A DNA stretch of 56,163 nucleotides from Bacillota bacterium (GTDB lineage: Bacteria; Bacillota; Clostridia; Oscillospirales; Ruminococcaceae). Of this stretch, positions 1-7,734 are shown piece after piece; positions within the stretch are counted from its first letter, which is position 1, and the number at the start of each line of letters is the position of its first letter. The notes below the pieces were generated by a model. It had not been told where the DNA came from, searched no databases, and worked only from the letters and a program-made list of their open reading frames with translations. The stretch lies in assembly GCA_023443315.1 (NCBI GenBank), contig JAEZVA010000041.1, positions 1 to 56,163 on the forward strand, written 5' to 3'. The translations under genes were made by a program, and so were the position numbers.

Positions 1-1
1 G

Positions 2-649
2 GAAGGTCCCACAGGTCCGGAGGGGCCCACAGGTCCGGAAGGTCCCACGGGTGCGGAAGGTCCAACAGGACCAGAGGGTCCCACAGGTCCGGAAGGTCCA
101 ACAGGTCCGGAAGGTCCTACAGGACCTGAGGGTCCGACAGGACCAGAGGGTCCAACAGGACCAGAGGGTCCAACAGGACCGGAGGGTCCCACAGGACCGG
201 AGGGTCCGACAGGTCCGGAAGGTCCAACAGGTCCGGAAGGTCCAACAGGTCCGGGGGTTGCAGATCTTGCATTCGTTAACAACACCGGAACGCTAGCGGT
301 GTTTCCTCCGTCTGCAGAGGTCACAGTGGCGTCTCAGACCATCGGAGTTACTGCGGGGCAGCAGGTCAAGGTGGATTTTGCATTTGGATTTAACTCGGTT
401 ACAGCGGCAAACTATACAATTAACGCAGAGTTTCGGTTGTATCGCGATGGGGTTTTGATTGACACGCGGGGCTTGGATCGAGCAGGTGCAACTGCCGGAA
501 CACAGCGCTACCCTATTGCAAACACCTATGTCGATACCGCAGTTGCTACGGGTACCAGCACCTATCAAGTGCGTGTGATTGTTATTACGGGAACCAACGT
601 CACATCTTCGGCCGCAATCAACCGCAATTTGAATATGATTGCCTTTTAA
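2..649 (+). CDS. Collagen-like repeat surface protein (5' end missing)
   Basis: The reading frame is open from base 2 and enters the window already inside the gene. About 27 Gly-X-Y triplets (GPT/GPE, one GAE, final GPG) run to about base 255 and would form a collagen triple helix. A Thr- and Val-rich globular domain of about 130 residues follows, ending in NLNMIAF and a stop. This layout, a long GPT repeat with a beta-rich C-terminal trimerisation domain, is that of BclA-like exosporium or spore-surface glycoproteins of Bacilli and Clostridia. The Thr of each GPT is the usual glycan site in that family, and two glycosyltransferase genes follow directly. The repeats make other frames look open (for example one full of KVQQ/RVQQ), but these are artefacts. 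The N-terminal targeting region is outside the window, so spore versus cell surface cannot be decided. Confidence 0.85.
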   Translation, partial: EGPTGPEGPTGPEGPTGAEGPTGPEGPTGPEGPTGPEGPTGPEGPTGPEGPTGPEGPTGPEGPTGPEGPTGPEGPTGPEGPTGPGVADLAFVNNTGTLAVFPPSAEVTVASQTIGVTAGQQVKVDFAFGFNSVTAANYTINAEFRLYRDGVLIDTRGLDRAGATAGTQRYPIANTYVDTAVATGTSTYQVRVIVITGTNVTSSAAINRNLNMIAF

Positions 650-660
650 CGATTAAGCAA

Positions 661-692
661 AAACAGGGGTAGGCGTAAGCCTGCCCCTGTTT
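661..692 (+). terminator. Rho-independent terminator of the collagen-like gene
   Basis: A 14-bp stem (661-674 with 679-692, one G-U pair) around a GTAA loop begins 11 bases after the stop codon. The left arm starts with AAA and the right arm ends in TTT. It separates the collagen-like gene from the glycosyltransferase pair, so those are probably transcribed from their own promoter within 693-783. Confidence 0.75.
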
Positions 693-783
693 CATGTCGG
701 TATCACATTATATCGGCACTGCATAAAGTGTTAGTGTACCTCCAGTAGAAGCCCGTAATGTATAAGGGACGAAAGGCAGTGCG

Positions 784-1893
784 ATGCCAATGGGTAAATA
801 TAAAGTCTGTGTCTACGCCATCTGCAAAAACGAAGAGCAGTTTGTGGACCGCTGGATGGATGCGGTGAGCGAAGCGGATATAGTGGTAGTCACCGACACC
901 GGCTCTACCGATGGTACCGTCGAAACGCTGCGCGCACGGGGTGCGGTGGTATATACCGAACAGATTACCCCATGGCGGTTTGACACCGCGCGTAACCTGT
1001 CTATCGACCATATCCCCGAGGATGTAGACATCTGCGTGTGCAACGACCTCGACGAGGTGTTCCGTCCCGGCTGGCGGCAGAAGCTTGAAGATGCGTGGCA
1101 ACCACAACACACGCGCGCACGATACCTGTTTAACTTCTCGCTCGATCAAAACGGCAACCCAATTCGGCAGTTTACAATGGAAAAGGCGCACCGCCGCCAC
1201 GGTTTTCGGTGGGTTCATCCCGTACACGAGATGCTGGCGTACAGCGGGGAGGATGCTGAGGATGTTGTGTGGGTGGATATGGTGCTCGACCATTACCCCG
1301 ACTTAAGCAAGTCGCGCGGGCAGTATCTGCCGCTGCTTGAGCTTTCTGCCGCAGAAAACCCGGAGGATGACCGCACCGCGTTTTGGCTGGGCAGGGAGTA
1401 CCTATATAAGGCGCAGTACGATAAAGCGATAGCGGAGTTAACACGCCATCTGTGCCTGCCCACCGCAAAATGGGCGGAAGAACGGTGTGCCTCAATGCGA
1501 TGCATTGCGTCGGCGTATCAGGCAAAGGGTGAGGGGGAGGCTGCAAAGCAATGGCTATATCGCGCCATTGCCGAGTGCCCTTTTGTGCGCGAGCCGTATT
1601 ACGACATGATGAATCTTTGCTATCGGCAGGGCGATTGGACACTTTGCGCGCTGATGGTGGTGTCGGCACTTGCCATCACGCAAAAAAGCGGCAGCTACCT
1701 GACTGAGGAAGCGGCATGGGGCGCGTCGGTGTACGATTTTGGGGCAATCGCCTGCTATCGAATCGGGTTGTATGCGCAGGCGAGTGAGTACATTCAAACC
1801 GCATGCAGCTTAAGCCCAAGCGACAAGCGCCTGCAAAACAATCTTGCGCTAATCCGCGCCAAAGTCACAGGAGAAGGGGAATTAGAGAGATGA
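784..1893 (+). CDS. Glycosyltransferase family 2 with C-terminal TPR-like repeats (copy 1)
   Basis: This 369-aa protein starts with a GT-A fold: the first strand (KVCVYAICKNE), the TDTGSTDGT nucleotide-binding loop, and the acidic metal-binding motif NDLDEVF where GT2 enzymes have DxD. The C-terminal half (about residues 190-365) is helical with TPR-like periodicity. No signal peptide or membrane segment is visible, so it should act in the cytoplasm. Copy 2 follows with an ATGA overlap, and the two share long identical blocks, so they are a tandem duplication and one transcription unit. Position next to the GPT-repeat protein suggests that they glycosylate its threonines; this is inferred from context. 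Another ATG lies two codons downstream (790). Confidence 0.85.
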   Translation: MPMGKYKVCVYAICKNEEQFVDRWMDAVSEADIVVVTDTGSTDGTVETLRARGAVVYTEQITPWRFDTARNLSIDHIPEDVDICVCNDLDEVFRPGWRQKLEDAWQPQHTRARYLFNFSLDQNGNPIRQFTMEKAHRRHGFRWVHPVHEMLAYSGEDAEDVVWVDMVLDHYPDLSKSRGQYLPLLELSAAENPEDDRTAFWLGREYLYKAQYDKAIAELTRHLCLPTAKWAEERCASMRCIASAYQAKGEGEAAKQWLYRAIAECPFVREPYYDMMNLCYRQGDWTLCALMVVSALAITQKSGSYLTEEAAWGASVYDFGAIACYRIGLYAQASEYIQTACSLSPSDKRLQNNLALIRAKVTGEGELER

Positions 1894-2990
1894 GCCGATA
1901 CAAGGTTTGTGTATACGCCATCTGCAAAAACGAAGCGCAGTTTGTGGACGGGTGGATGGATTCGATGTGTGAGGCGGATCTGGTGGTGGTCACCGACACC
2001 GGCTCGACGGACGATACCGTCTCAAAGCTCAAAGACCGCGGGGCGGTGGTGTACACCGAGCTTGTCAGCCCGTGGCGGTTTGACGAGGCGCGCAACCGCT
2101 CGCTCGACCATGTGCCGGATGACGTAGACATCTGCGTGTGCACCGATCTGGATGAGGCGTTTCTACCGGGCTGGCGAGATAAACTTGAGCAGGCGTGGAA
2201 CGACAACGCCACCATGGGCAGATACCTGTACAACTGGAGCTTGCGTAAGGACGGCACGCCCGATGTGCAGTTTCGGTACTTTAAGGTGCATACAAAAAAG
2301 GATTACCGCTGGGTATACCCCGTTCACGAGTGTCTGCACTATGTGGGCAGTGGCAGCGCGGTAGAGGTGTTTATCGACGGCATGGTGTTAAACCATTACC
2401 CCGATAAAAACAAGCCGCGCTCGAGCTATCTTGCCCTGCTGGAGCTGGGAGCCAACGAAAGTCCGCAGGACGACCGCATGAACTTCTACCTTGGCAGGGA
2501 GTATTTTTTTGCGGGAAGATGGCAGGAGTGCATCGATGTGCAAAAGCGCTACCTCGCCCTGCCCACCGCCACATGGAAAGAGGAAAGGTGCGCCGCAATG
2601 CGACTGATTGCGCGGTGCTATAACTACCTAAAAAACAGACAGGAATCGCGCAGCTGGTTTTACCGCGCGGTTGCCGAATGCATGACCATGCGCGAGCCAT
2701 ATGTCGAGTTTGCAAATGCGGCATACGAGTGGAACGATTGGCTACTGTGCCTGTGTATGGCAGAACACGCCCTTGCCATTACCGAGAGGTCGCCAAGCTA
2801 TATCAGCGTCGGCTGCGCATGGGATCACACACCCTACGACCTGGCATCCATCGCGTGCTGGAATCTCGGGCTGTATGAACGGGCGCTTGTATATGTAAAA
2901 CAGGCGGTCGCAATCACCCCAAACGACCAGCGTCTTAACGCAAACTTGCTACTGATGCAAAGTAAGTTAAGCGAGAAACCGAAAGAGTAA
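1890..2990 (+). CDS. Glycosyltransferase family 2 with C-terminal TPR-like repeats (copy 2)
   Basis: A 366-aa paralogue of the preceding protein. I chose the ATG at 1890, which overlaps the upstream stop (ATGA), because the match to copy 1 begins at MSRYKVCVYAICKNE. The frame is open further upstream, but that part lies inside copy 1. It has the same GT-A landmarks: TDTGSTDDT, and TDLDEAF as the acidic motif. The C-terminal half again resembles TPR helices with conserved Trp and Arg positions. Translational coupling to copy 1 implies equal amounts. Two such enzymes may add successive sugars or act on different acceptors. The sugar and acceptor cannot be read from sequence. Confidence 0.85.
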   Translation: MSRYKVCVYAICKNEAQFVDGWMDSMCEADLVVVTDTGSTDDTVSKLKDRGAVVYTELVSPWRFDEARNRSLDHVPDDVDICVCTDLDEAFLPGWRDKLEQAWNDNATMGRYLYNWSLRKDGTPDVQFRYFKVHTKKDYRWVYPVHECLHYVGSGSAVEVFIDGMVLNHYPDKNKPRSSYLALLELGANESPQDDRMNFYLGREYFFAGRWQECIDVQKRYLALPTATWKEERCAAMRLIARCYNYLKNRQESRSWFYRAVAECMTMREPYVEFANAAYEWNDWLLCLCMAEHALAITERSPSYISVGCAWDHTPYDLASIACWNLGLYERALVYVKQAVAITPNDQRLNANLLLMQSKLSEKPKE

Positions 2991-3012
2991 CCTCGGTTTA
3001 AAGATACAAAGC

Positions 3013-3049
3013 AAAAATCGCAGCCGTCGGTGAAACGGCTGCGATTTTT
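3013..3049. terminator. Strong terminator hairpin after the glycosyltransferase pair
   Basis: A perfect 15-bp stem (3013-3027 with 3035-3049) begins with five A and ends with five T. It can terminate the plus-strand glycosyltransferase transcript and also any minus-strand transcript from the promoter at 3324-3352. Confidence 0.85.
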
Positions 3050-3118
3050 GTGAGGATGAATCTCTGCGGCTAGAAATGGTTGTTGTATGAGAAGTTAACA
3101 AAATAAAAGGGGTTTGCC

Positions 3119-3229
3119 CTAAAGCACCCAAATACCTTTGCCATCGTGCAGGATACGTTGCTCAAAGGCTTAATACCCGTAAGCAGGCGCGCAATAATGT
3201 ATCACACATTCGTGTAGTTGCAGCGCCAT
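3119..3229 (-). pseudogene. Possible short gene remnant downstream of an orphan promoter
   Basis: The 460-base stretch 2991-3448 holds no intact gene. On the minus strand downstream of a good promoter, an ATG at 3229 opens a frame that reads MALQLHECVIHYCAPAYGY, then TAA, then AFEQRILHDGKGIWVL, then TAG. The second piece looks protein-like and weakly recalls the first dozen residues of xanthine phosphoribosyltransferases, but the match is too short to trust. It may be a decayed gene or chance. Confidence 0.2.
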
Positions 3230-3290
3230 AGAGCAATTTCTGATATGAAATTAAAGTAACTGAATTCCACAGCAGTAGCGGACAAACTGC

Positions 3291-3352
3291 AGTTAGTTAG
3301 CGAGCGCTAACTAACTGATATTCAGTTTACACCATCAAGGGCGACTTGTCAA
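3291..3352 (-). promoter_or_regulatory. Sigma-A-type promoter with palindromic operator over the start site
   Basis: On the minus strand, TTGACA (3347-3352) and TAAACT (3324-3329) are separated by exactly 17 bases. Seven bases further on is a perfect inverted repeat: a 12-bp arm AGTTAGTTAGCG (3291-3302), two central bases, and its complement (3305-3316). The size and TTAG/CTAA content suit a TetR-family operator placed over the transcription start. No regulator gene or intact target is adjacent. Confidence 0.65.
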
Positions 3353-3448
3353 TAGGTTTTGAGATAGATTAACCACAATATTTGTATACATTAAGACGCG
3401 AAACGGGCACAGGGGGAATAGACCCCTGTGCCCAAGATGGCTTTGAAT

Positions 3449-4114
3449 TTAATATAGCCCGTATGCGCCGCTAACGTCCTGAACAAACACAATGCCGTTA
3501 CCGGGTTTGTCAAGCTCTAGCTTTTTTACCACCATATCCACGATGGGCTGGGTGAGATGTTTTTCTGCAATGATTAGCGCAATCTCTTTTTCTGGCTCTA
3601 CCTCTACCGAAAACAGCATACTGGTGTCGCCTGCGCCAGAGCCGCGTCCATGCATTACGGTACCGCCCCGTGCGCCGGCTTGCGAAGCCGCTTCAATTGC
3701 GTATTCCGCTTTGCCTTTATCAACAATTACAAATATAGCCTGATGCATGCCTGTTTCCTCTCCTTCGTTTCTTTCACAGGTGTATTTTTCTCCGTTCCCA
3801 ACGCCGCATATGGTGTTTACCGGTATGGTAAACGCAATACCGTGGTTTGGTTTGTTAAACTGAAATTGGGTTGTAAGCTGTTGTAATACATCCTGAGCCT
3901 TAGGCTTTTTTGCAAGCATTAACACGACTTCCTTACGGATGTCGCCAAGCTCTAGGATTGCCAACAATCGGTTATGGGCAGTTCCCTTTGCCAAAAGCAC
4001 AGTGCCGTTAGAAATGCCAAGCTGTTTTGCGGCAGACAAAATCTTGCGAGCGGCGCCGTGGTTTACAATCACATACAGCATCTCAACCTGATCTGTATTT
4101 TGTTTAAAGTTCAT
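3449..4114 (-). CDS. Tandem P-II-like regulatory protein (two PII-fold domains)
   Basis: A 221-aa cytoplasmic protein made of two P-II-like (ferredoxin-fold) units. The first is about residues 10-105 (MLYVIVNHGAARKIL to NHGIAFTIPV). The second is about 123-215 (QAIFVIVDKGKAEYAIEAA to NGIVFVQDV) and has the glycine-rich loop RGGTVMHGRG seen in P-II proteins. The classical uridylylated Tyr loop is not evident. I start it at the ATG at 4114, eight bases after AGGAGG; an in-frame TTG just before is less well placed. It overlaps the end of the DUF1538 gene by 11 bases and is translationally coupled to it. P-II-like proteins next to transporters usually sense nucleotides or metabolites and gate the transporter, so control of the DUF1538 protein is the likely role. 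Confidence 0.75.
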   Translation of the reverse strand: MNFKQNTDQVEMLYVIVNHGAARKILSAAKQLGISNGTVLLAKGTAHNRLLAILELGDIRKEVVLMLAKKPKAQDVLQQLTTQFQFNKPNHGIAFTIPVNTICGVGNGEKYTCERNEGEETGMHQAIFVIVDKGKAEYAIEAASQAGARGGTVMHGRGSGAGDTSMLFSVEVEPEKEIALIIAEKHLTQPIVDMVVKKLELDKPGNGIVFVQDVSGAYGLY

Positions 4115-5585
4115 CAACAGAGCCTCCTGATCTGCGTGATTTTATTTTATGAATTAACCCCAACACCTGCAGGGTAATAATGGGGGTCAGCGCAACCATG
4201 GCAATAACCCCAAAACCGTCCACCAAGATGTTTGCGCTCTCCACTGCTTCCGACGCACCTTGGGCAAACGCAAGGATAAAGGTAGCGGTCATGGGTCCGG
4301 TGGCGACACCTCCCGAGTCAAAAGACATACCCACAAACAGTTTGGGAACCACAAAGCTGAGCCCGATGGCAATCGCATAGCCGGGCAGTAGGTAGTGCCA
4401 CAGCATAATCTGTGGTACAAGGATGCGAATAACGGAAAGCGCAATCGCAACGCCTACGCCAATCGAAAGCGACAAAAGAACAGCCCGTCGTCTCACCGAT
4501 CCGCCTGTTACCTCCTCAATCTGATTGGTCAGCACGTGAACGGCAGGCTCTGCCAGAATGGTCACAAAGCCCAGTATAAAACCAACCACAATCAGCAAGG
4601 TATGGTTGTTAAGCGCTACAAGCTGTTCGGCAACTAAGCGCCCTACATCCATAAATCCCGCGTTTACACCCACCAAAAAAAGCACAAGTCCAATAAAGGC
4701 ATAAAACTGACCTTTTAAAATTCTGCTAGCCGCTCGTCGATGCAGCTTAAAGGCGGCTATCTGAAATACGATAAAGATAACGACAAGTGGCGCTAGAGAG
4801 AGCCCAACCTCTCGCAGCGTGCCGGGCATATTATTGATAAACGGTTGCAGTATTTCGGTAGAATGCCGCACCTCAACGTCTAGTGTAGCGGTAATCTCAT
4901 CCTTCTTAGAGAAAACGCTCATGATAATTACCGAAAGAATGGGTCCTACCGAGGCGATGCCCACCAGTCCAAAGCTGTCCTTTTCCGAGGCCTTGCTGTC
5001 CTTTTTTAGAACGGACACACCAACGGCAAGCGAAAGAATAAAGGGAACCGCCAGTGCCCCTGTGGTCGCGCCCGAAGAATCAAATGAGATAGCCAAAAAC
5101 TCCGGGGTTGCGAAAAAAGAGAACACAAGAATAATAAAGTAGCATACCGCAAGCAGCTTATAAAGCGGAACATTGTATACCATGCGTAGCATACCAAGTG
5201 CCATAAAAACGGCAATGCCCACCGAGACGACGACAATTAGTGCAAATTTGGATATTGAGCCCGAACTGATCATATCCACCTGCTCGGCGATCAAAACCAG
5301 TGCTGGCTCCGCTATTGAGATGAAAAAACCAAGCAACAATGCACCTAAACCCAATTTCCACACCTTGGATGTCCGGAAAAGGGTGCCGCCCAGCAGGTTG
5401 CCCATGGGCGTAATGCCGATGTCAACGCCCGCTAAGAAGATAGCAAGCCCCACGATAACAAAAATTAACCCAATTAAAAACCGAACCAGTTGGTATGGCT
5501 CAAGGGGTGTGAGGGTGAAGTGGAGAATTAGTACAATGACGGTGATTGGTAAGACAGAAAGCACGACCTCTTTAAACTTTTCCAT
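4104..5585 (-). CDS. DUF1538 family multi-pass membrane protein, putative transporter
   Basis: About 493 residues with roughly a dozen hydrophobic segments. It has an internal duplication: the block GLAIFLAGVDIGITPMGN through ISIAEPALVLIAEQV in the first half recurs as LVLFLVGVNAGFMDVGR through VTILAEPAVHVLTNQI in the second. The two conserved AEPA motifs, and the SFDSSGATTGA / SFDSGGVATGP motifs in membrane helices, are typical of DUF1538 and suggest paired substrate or ion sites. The start is uncertain: the frame is open to 5666. ATG at 5585 fits the family N-terminus (MEKFKEVVLSVLP), and a TTG four codons earlier has a GGAAGGGA upstream. The P-II-like gene follows with overlap, implying post-translational control. 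The substrate is unknown. Confidence 0.8.
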   Translation of the reverse strand: MEKFKEVVLSVLPITVIVLILHFTLTPLEPYQLVRFLIGLIFVIVGLAIFLAGVDIGITPMGNLLGGTLFRTSKVWKLGLGALLLGFFISIAEPALVLIAEQVDMISSGSISKFALIVVVSVGIAVFMALGMLRMVYNVPLYKLLAVCYFIILVFSFFATPEFLAISFDSSGATTGALAVPFILSLAVGVSVLKKDSKASEKDSFGLVGIASVGPILSVIIMSVFSKKDEITATLDVEVRHSTEILQPFINNMPGTLREVGLSLAPLVVIFIVFQIAAFKLHRRAASRILKGQFYAFIGLVLFLVGVNAGFMDVGRLVAEQLVALNNHTLLIVVGFILGFVTILAEPAVHVLTNQIEEVTGGSVRRRAVLLSLSIGVGVAIALSVIRILVPQIMLWHYLLPGYAIAIGLSFVVPKLFVGMSFDSGGVATGPMTATFILAFAQGASEAVESANILVDGFGVIAMVALTPIITLQVLGLIHKIKSRRSGGSVDEL

Positions 5586-5656
5586 TAAAAGGTTCAAGCA
5601 ACGCACACATCCCTTCCGCGGGCTAAAAAAGTGACCCGCTTTCCTATTATATATAT

Positions 5657-5685
5657 AGTCTACCACAGATATGCTTTTTGAGCAA
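5657..5685 (-). promoter_or_regulatory. Possible promoter of the DUF1538/P-II pair
   Basis: On the minus strand, TTGCTC (5680-5685) and TAGACT (5657-5662) are 17 bases apart, about 70 bases before the chosen start. The match to consensus is moderate. Confidence 0.4.
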
Positions 5686-5741
5686 CCTTAGCAAGGCTAA
5701 ACAGCACAAGCGGTAGTGTGTGGTTGCTAATAGACTTCTAG

Positions 5742-6203
5742 CTATTGCGTTTTGTGCGGGACACGCTTCCTGCCGCGTTTCTTGCCCAGCGCAACACAAA
5801 GCAATAAGCCGCCCACGGCCATAAAAATGAGAGAACCCGGTTTTAGCCCTGTGTCCTTGTCTGGCGCGCTGAGATAGGGGAAAAAGGTAAAATACCGCAC
5901 CTGCATCGCAGAGGCAGCGTTTGACGGACCGGACGCTGCACTGGATATCTCCTGCGTGCTCGCCGCAATCACTTTGCCGTCGCTTGTTTCAAAGCGGTAG
6001 CCAATTTGGTACACATAGCTGCCCGCGCGGGGGTTAGTGAGATCACCGCCCTGCCTGCGTACCGAGGTGACGGTTGCACTCACCTCGGTTCCCGCAACGC
6101 CCAGTGCAATTAGCCATGCCCCCCACAGCACACACACGCAGCCGATAACAAGCAAAAGAATCCTGCCGCCCATATTGCTTGACCTCTTTTTAGTCACAGC
6201 CAT
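5742..6203 (-). CDS. Small DUF3592-like membrane protein
   Basis: A 153-aa protein with a membrane helix at about residues 13-35, an extracytoplasmic beta-rich middle containing YVYQIGYRFETSDGK, and a second helix at about 125-142, ending in a basic tail (KKRGRKR). The order TM, 'sATVTSVRRQ...Y.Y.Y.F...DGK', TM is that of DUF3592 proteins, whose function is unknown. The start at 6203 has a purine-rich AAGGGGGAA directly upstream. It stands alone between the DUF1538 gene and the AbrB-type gene. Confidence 0.6.
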   Translation of the reverse strand: MAVTKKRSSNMGGRILLLVIGCVCVLWGAWLIALGVAGTEVSATVTSVRRQGGDLTNPRAGSYVYQIGYRFETSDGKVIAASTQEISSAASGPSNAASAMQVRYFTFFPYLSAPDKDTGLKPGSLIFMAVGGLLLCVALGKKRGRKRVPHKTQ

Positions 6204-6342
6204 TTCCCCCTTAAATTATTATGCGTATTAATAATTGGTTAAAGATTAAGCCGGACGCTTAAGTATATGGGTTTTGACGAAGTTTTTTAACCACACTGTT
6301 ATCGAAAATAGTATTAAAGCCTTAAAAGCAACAAAATGTATA

Positions 6343-6384
6343 AAAGAGCGCGAAGACATTTTGCAAAATGCCCCCGCGCTCTTT
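6343..6384 (-). terminator. Terminator of the AbrB-type gene
   Basis: An outer stem AAAGAGCGCG (6343-6352) pairs with 6375-6384, and an inner CATTTTGCAAAATG palindrome (6357-6370) lies in the loop. On the minus strand the structure runs into TTTT, 20 bases after the stop codon of the regulator. Confidence 0.7.
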
Positions 6385-6404
6385 ATGCCATGTAATGATT
6401 TTGC

Positions 6405-6656
6405 TTACTTGCTGCCGTAGTTCGCAAGTTCTTTTAGGCAGCTTGCGCAAATATTTTTGCCACCATAAACTGTAACGTTGCTGGCGTCGCCGCAGAAGAT
6501 ACAGGAGGGTTCATACTTTTTAAGAATAACCTGATTGCCTTCTACATAGATTTCGAGAGAGTCCTTTTCGTTGATGTTCAGGGTACGGCGGAGCTCGATT
6601 GGCAAAACGATGCGACCCAGTTCGTCAACTTTCCTTACTATACCTGTTGATTTCAA
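6405..6656 (-). CDS. AbrB-family transition-state regulator with C-terminal zinc-ribbon
   Basis: An 83-aa DNA-binding protein. Residues 1-50 form the swapped-hairpin AbrB domain (KSTGIVRKVDELGRIVLPIE then RRTLNI and a DSLEIYVEG strand). The tail carries two CxxC pairs (CIFCG and CASC), a probable zinc ribbon found in a subset of clostridial AbrB/SpoVT-like proteins. I start it at TTG 6656: GGAGG lies eight bases upstream and the family match begins exactly there (MKSTGIVRK). An upstream in-frame extension to 6749 would run through the promoter. AbrB homologues repress post-exponential and sporulation genes; here it lies back to back with the spmA-spmB spore genes. Targets are not known. Confidence 0.9.
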   Translation of the reverse strand: MKSTGIVRKVDELGRIVLPIELRRTLNINEKDSLEIYVEGNQVILKKYEPSCIFCGDASNVTVYGGKNICASCLKELANYGSK

Positions 6657-6720
6657 TGTGTGTACCTCCAAATTTCTCTTTTTGTTGCAATTTTGTTGTA
6701 AGAATGCTATCAACGTATAT

Positions 6721-6749
6721 AATATACTACAAACCGCGCGAAATGTCAA
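6721..6749 (-). promoter_or_regulatory. Promoter of the AbrB-type gene
   Basis: On the minus strand, TTGACA (6744-6749) and TATATT (6721-6726) have a 17-base spacer and lie about 65 bases before the TTG start. This is a near-consensus sigma-A promoter. The rest of the gap to spmA (6750-7086) is AT-rich; a CATATACT at 7002-7009 could be a sporulation-sigma -10 element for spmA, which is only a weak suggestion. Confidence 0.75.
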
Positions 6750-7086
6750 ATACTAGAAGGCAAAAATTTAAAAATAAATGTTAAAAAATTGTGAATTAAA
6801 GCATTTCGAGAATGTTTATAGGAAATAGAGTAGAATCGCAAAAATTGTGATAAAAACCACCATAATACGACTTCCTATACAATTTAGCGGGTTAAAGAGA
6901 AATTGTAGTTTTCTATAAATTAGTATTTACAAAAGGAAAGCATTTTATATATTGCTATTGTGTACATTTGCACTTGGTTACGAAAGTGTAATGAAAATTG
7001 GCATATACTTGTAATAATGCAACCCAAATAAAAGTAGATACACTAAAACCTAACAGCGAATGACGTAAGGAAGGAGCGCGACCGAT

Positions 7087-7734
7087 ATGATGACATGGGT
7101 AATTACCGCAATGCTGTTAATCGGCATCGTCATTGGCGCAATAAACGGTCGGATGGATGGCGTTTCGTCAGCCGCCATCCGCGGGGGGATAGACGCCGTT
7201 CAGCTTTCGATTACACTGCTCGGGGGCATGTGCCTGTGGAGCGGGGTGATGCGGGTGGCGGAGAAGTCAGGCTTTACCAAGGCGTTCTGTCGCCTGCTCA
7301 GCCCGATTACAAAGCGTCTGTTCTATGGGGTAGACCCAAACGGTAAGGCGATGCAGGCGATCTCCATGAACATCACCGCAAACCTGCTCGGGCTTGGCAA
7401 CGCGGCGACACCGCTTGGCATTCTTGCCATGAAGGAGCTTTCGACCGAGCTCAATGCAAAAGAAGCCCCCGCGCACCAGATGATCTTGTTTGTTGTGCTA
7501 AACACTGCGTCTATTACAATAATTCCCACAACTGTTGCGACGCTACGGCTTGAGTACGGGGCAAGCAACCCAATGGACATTCTGCCCTGCGTGTGGCTTG
7601 CGTCAATCGCGTCAGTGGTGTGTGCGGTGGGGGTAACCATGATAATCGGTAGTGTCACAGGGCTGCGCCGCACAAAGGCGTTGTCTCCAACCGAGCGGGA
7701 GACCAAGAACAGAAAGGTTCGGTCCTTATCATGA
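7087..7734 (+). CDS. spmA: Spore maturation protein A
   Basis: A 215-aa membrane protein of the nucleoside-recognition (Gate) family. Typical SpmA features are the N-terminal helix followed by INGRMDGVS, then ITLLGGMCLWSGVMRVAEKSG, and the motif NLLGLGNAATPLG. Several further hydrophobic segments reach residue 195, and the length is normal for the family. In Bacillus subtilis SpmA and SpmB are needed for full spore-core dehydration and heat resistance. The ATG at 7087 follows AAGGAAGGAGCG. The stop overlaps the spmB start (ATGA), so the two are translationally coupled as in other spore formers. Confidence 0.93.
   Translation: MMTWVITAMLLIGIVIGAINGRMDGVSSAAIRGGIDAVQLSITLLGGMCLWSGVMRVAEKSGFTKAFCRLLSPITKRLFYGVDPNGKAMQAISMNITANLLGLGNAATPLGILAMKELSTELNAKEAPAHQMILFVVLNTASITIIPTTVATLRLEYGASNPMDILPCVWLASIASVVCAVGVTMIIGSVTGLRRTKALSPTERETKNRKVRSLS

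Noticed and set aside
1..260. Short tandem repeats considered as a CRISPR array
   Set aside because: The units are 9-18 bases, contiguous and coding for Gly-X-Y triplets; there are no unique spacers and no cas genes.
51..296. Open frame coding for repeated KVQQ/RVQQ peptides
   Set aside because: It is the shifted frame of the collagen GPT/GPE repeat; the repeat DNA has no stops in several frames.
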